Part shown: piece after piece, positions 43,178-45,245 of the stretch
Position numbering within the stretch: position 1 is the stretch's first letter
How the letters are laid out: every line of letters begins with the position of its first letter
From: a virus
DNA length: 45,245 nucleotides
Direction: 5' to 3' (one strand)
Virus record (IMG/VR): IMGVR_UViG_3300012929_000028
Location: 1 to 45,245 of that record
Notes under the pieces: model-generated
Seen by the model: the letters and a program-made list of their open reading frames with translations, nothing else
Told to the model about the DNA's origin: nothing
The model's database searches: none
Translations under genes and position numbers: made by a program

Positions 43178-44034
43178 TGCCTCCAGCACTAACTGACTAC
43201 ACATACGCTTTCGGAGATACGGGCCAGATCCTTAACACCGACTCGATGGGTCTACCGTTTCTTGACGTGACGAAGGTCTCCGGTCTAGACACAGCACCTC
43301 TGCGTACAACGACTGACGAGCATCAAGGTATGGACGGTACGTACATCGATACGCCATTCTTGTCAGCTAGGACAGTCGTTGTCGAGGCAACGCTATATAC
43401 CGATCCTACTCAGCCTGAGACTTTCCTGGACCAGTTGAGGTCAGATTACAACTCCAACACTGTTAGGCCATTCTACTTTCAGCACCCAGGTCAAGGCTTG
43501 CGGTTCGTTAATGGTCAGGGCGGCGGTTGCGCATATGACGTAGATGCTAGTCGTCGTACAGGAACTCAAGACGTTCAACTGATGGTGCTAGCTGGCGACC
43601 CATACATCTACTCGTATCCGGCATCTACAGGGAGCGTAACGGTACCGACTGTCATTACGGTAGGCGTAGGCTTTAACATTTCCTTTAACGTAAGCTTTGG
43701 CGGTTCTAGTCCTAGCGCTTCAGCTAACGTCTTCAACAGTGGAACACATACGGCTTATCCTGTCATTACGATTACAGGTGCATGCGTTAACCCTGTACTA
43801 ACAGATGGCTACGGAATTACCATGCAGTTTGCTATCACACTGGCAGCTACAGACCAACTAGTTATAGACTGTCGAAATAAGTCTGTTGTCTTGAACGGTA
43901 CGGTAAGTCGTAGGTCTACGTTGCAGGGTCTCAAGTGGTTTTCTGTTCCCGCTGGAATGCCAGAGACGATCTTCTTCGGCGCTGCTTCAGGTACTGCAAC
44001 AGCTTTCGTAACCACGAACGGTACATTCTTTTAG
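43177..44034 (+). CDS. Distal tail protein (Dit-like)
   Basis: In 285 residues, an N-terminal D-Y-T-Y-A-F-G-D-T-G and G-M-D-G-T-Y-I-D-T-P-F, then R-T-V-V-V-E-A-T-L-Y and a middle G-T-Q-D-V-Q-L-M-V-L-A-G-D-P-Y-I-Y match phage tail-tip Dit proteins. It forms the hub connecting tube to minor tail proteins and directly follows the tape measure gene (shared stop/start bases). Confidence 0.8.
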   Translation: MPPALTDYTYAFGDTGQILNTDSMGLPFLDVTKVSGLDTAPLRTTTDEHQGMDGTYIDTPFLSARTVVVEATLYTDPTQPETFLDQLRSDYNSNTVRPFYFQHPGQGLRFVNGQGGGCAYDVDASRRTGTQDVQLMVLAGDPYIYSYPASTGSVTVPTVITVGVGFNISFNVSFGGSSPSASANVFNSGTHTAYPVITITGACVNPVLTDGYGITMQFAITLAATDQLVIDCRNKSVVLNGTVSRRSTLQGLKWFSVPAGMPETIFFGAASGTATAFVTTNGTFF

Positions 44035-44042
44035 GAGGCCCT

Positions 44043-45023
44043 GTGGCTGTCACCAACCCGCCCTGGGCATGTCAGGGTAGGACCGATCACCCAGCAGCTC
44101 TATTCCGCATGGCACTAGCTGGTGCTGTGATGCCGAGCGTTACTGCTGGCGCTACCGTATCTACGGGCGGTGTTAATCCTTACTTCGGTAACCTGCTATC
44201 CACTACAGGCCAAGCCTCGATGAACGTATCGGTAGGCACCGGCCTAGTTTACATACCCAGTAGTACTGCCTGGAATGGTATGTATGCGGGATACAATACC
44301 GCTGCACTAACCGTTGCTATTGCAGCTTCATCTTCTACGCAGTGGCGTCAGGATTACATCGCAGCTGTAGTTACTGATCCAGGAGACAACACTGCTAACT
44401 GGAATATCGTAGCTGTAACAGGTACATTCTCTTCATCGTCTCCTGGTACACTGCCTGCGCTTCCCAACAATGCTGTACCACTAGCTATTGTCAAGGTTGT
44501 TCCTAACATGACAGTGACTAACGGTGGCGGTACTGTTGTCGATGCACGTATCTGGCAGCCGCTAGCGGGTACCTTTGTCACTACTGCTTCTGGTAAGCCG
44601 CCTACGTCTCGGCCCGAAGGTACGATGTGGGTTGAGACCGATACCAACCTCATGGGCGTGCTGCTCAATAACCAACAGCAGTACTTCATGACTAGTACTA
44701 GCGTACCAGATACCTGGCATACTGCTACGATGCAGAACGGTTGGACTGGGCCGGTTCAGTATAGACTCTTCCCTGCACTGAATGCGGTATGGGTACAAGG
44801 TGTTATAGATCCTGCATCTGAGTCGTCAACGACGTTTATGACGCTACCTGTCGGTTACAGGCCTGCTAGCGTTCAGGATTGTGAGCTGGGCTTCCATACT
44901 AGTACGGGTGCATCATCTGGCGACTTCCTGCGCGCACAGACAAGCGGCGCATTGCAGGTCTTCAACGTAGCGACAGGACATGGCGTGATAGTAGTTAACA
45001 ACTTCATATCTCTGGACATATAA
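44043..45023 (+). CDS. Minor tail protein, probable receptor-binding/tip component
   Basis: I chose GTG 44043 with GGAGG four bases upstream, giving 326 residues; the frame is open further upstream but lies within the Dit gene. The N-terminus (A-V-T-N-P-P-W-A-C-Q-G, H-P-A-A-L-F-R-M-A) resembles actinobacteriophage minor tail proteins; the rest is beta-rich, with G-T-M-W-V-E-T-D at about 200 and a C-terminal jelly-roll-like part (W-V-Q-G-V-I-D-P). Host binding is inferred. Confidence 0.75.
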   Translation: MAVTNPPWACQGRTDHPAALFRMALAGAVMPSVTAGATVSTGGVNPYFGNLLSTTGQASMNVSVGTGLVYIPSSTAWNGMYAGYNTAALTVAIAASSSTQWRQDYIAAVVTDPGDNTANWNIVAVTGTFSSSSPGTLPALPNNAVPLAIVKVVPNMTVTNGGGTVVDARIWQPLAGTFVTTASGKPPTSRPEGTMWVETDTNLMGVLLNNQQQYFMTSTSVPDTWHTATMQNGWTGPVQYRLFPALNAVWVQGVIDPASESSTTFMTLPVGYRPASVQDCELGFHTSTGASSGDFLRAQTSGALQVFNVATGHGVIVVNNFISLDI

Positions 45024-45245
45024 TGGCAGCCCAGTACACTTACTTGGCTACAGATCTGGTAACAGGAACTGTCCTAGGTGAGTTGCCGGTAAACAACGTC
45101 TCTCTAGACTGCCAGCTGTTGCAGCCTGGAAATATGAGTGCAGGCGGAAAGCTTTCAGACAAGCGACTTCTGAGTGACGAGTTCATCGCTAGGACCATAC
45201 CAGGCAAGACAGCGTTCTGGGCTTATCGGGATGATCAGATAGTCT
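45023..45245 (+). CDS. Minor tail protein, N-terminal part (cut by window edge)
   Basis: ATG 45023 shares a base with the preceding stop (TAATG). The first 74 residues begin M-A-A-Q-Y-T-Y-L-A-T-D-L-V-T-G-T-V-L-G-E-L-P, with V-S-L-D-C-Q-L and a G-K-L-S segment. This is the familiar start of actinobacteriophage minor tail proteins in the tail hub (T-G-x-V-L-x-E-L-P followed by a Ser/Gly-rich strand). Confidence 0.8.
   Translation, partial: MAAQYTYLATDLVTGTVLGELPVNNVSLDCQLLQPGNMSAGGKLSDKRLLSDEFIARTIPGKTAFWAYRDDQIV

Larger units (their letters stand above)
1701..44046. repeat. Dispersed 8-mer CCCTGTGG, at least 23 copies
   Basis: Plus-strand copies start at 1701, 4857, 8241, 11416, 14931, 20200, 23284, 25807, 27666, 31681, 35789, 42457 and 44039. 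Minus-strand copies (CCACAGGG) start at 6377, 9792, 13435, 17565, 20163, 21992, 26908, 29839, 33231 and 42816. They fall in genes and gaps, on both transcription units. Found by eye, so a few may be missed. Confidence 0.85.

Noticed and set aside
1701-44046. CCCTGTGG copies as DnaA boxes
   Set aside because: TGTGGA resembles part of a DnaA box, but the bases after it vary and the leading CCC is constant instead.
1-45245. CRISPR array, integrase/attachment site or insertion sequence
   Set aside because: No regularly spaced long repeats, recombinase, transposase or duplicated target sites were seen.

Overview
The window reads as one half of the genome of a tailed, siphovirus-type bacteriophage (long non-contractile tail) infecting an actinomycete, most likely Streptomyces or a relative. 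The host inference rests on a phage-borne DUF397 protein (an actinobacterial family), a minor tail protein start of the actinobacteriophage type, frequent GTG/TTG starts and compact overlapping operons. Base composition is moderate (clearly below Streptomyces chromosomes). No integrase, repressor or partition gene is visible, so a lytic lifestyle is inferred.

Layout. From 1 to about 25.2 kb everything is on the minus strand; from about 25.5 kb to the end everything is on the plus strand. The divergence point (25.2-25.5 kb) holds AT-rich hairpins, direct repeats and an apparently leaderless promoter for the first plus-strand gene.

Minus strand, reading leftwards from the divergence point: (a) 25.2-15.8 kb is a 'small gene' region with some 35 short, mostly unknown proteins, several in paralogous sets, driven by a family of near-identical sigma70-like promoters. 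It is packed with RNA structure: a complete type II hammerhead ribozyme (21280-21327), two leaders in which CCTCCT can pair with the Shine-Dalgarno, and a 950-bp non-coding block (15.83-16.78 kb) with a CAT-anticodon tRNA, an aberrant 129-nt tRNA-like RNA and at least six further stem-closed domains. (b) 15.8-8.5 kb has small regulators, membrane proteins, zinc-ribbon proteins and an SNF2-type helicase. (c) 8.4-3.4 kb is a DNA replication/recombination module: Cas4-like nuclease, Sak4-like RecA ATPase, DUF669-like protein and primase-helicase. (d) 3.4-0.7 kb encodes QueC, QueD, QueE and FolE, the complete route from GTP to preQ0, implying 7-deazaguanine in the phage DNA; two MazG-type pyrophosphohydrolases follow. 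The transglycosylase that would insert the base was not identified here.

Plus strand: terminase small subunit (probable), a tRNA-like RNA, terminase large subunit, DUF935-type portal, three surface/decoration candidates, a Lys/Ala-rich protein whose N-terminus copies that of the major capsid protein, Mu-I-type protease/scaffold, decoration protein, major capsid protein, head-tail joining proteins, tail tube, tail assembly chaperones joined by a -1 frameshift (CCCAAAC), tape measure protein with a lytic transglycosylase domain, distal tail protein and minor tail proteins.

Across both halves an 8-mer, CCCTGTGG, recurs at least 23 times (about 1.4 expected by chance), spaced mostly 1-3 kb apart and mostly in alternating orientation. 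All functional calls were made by reading the sequence; no database search was available.
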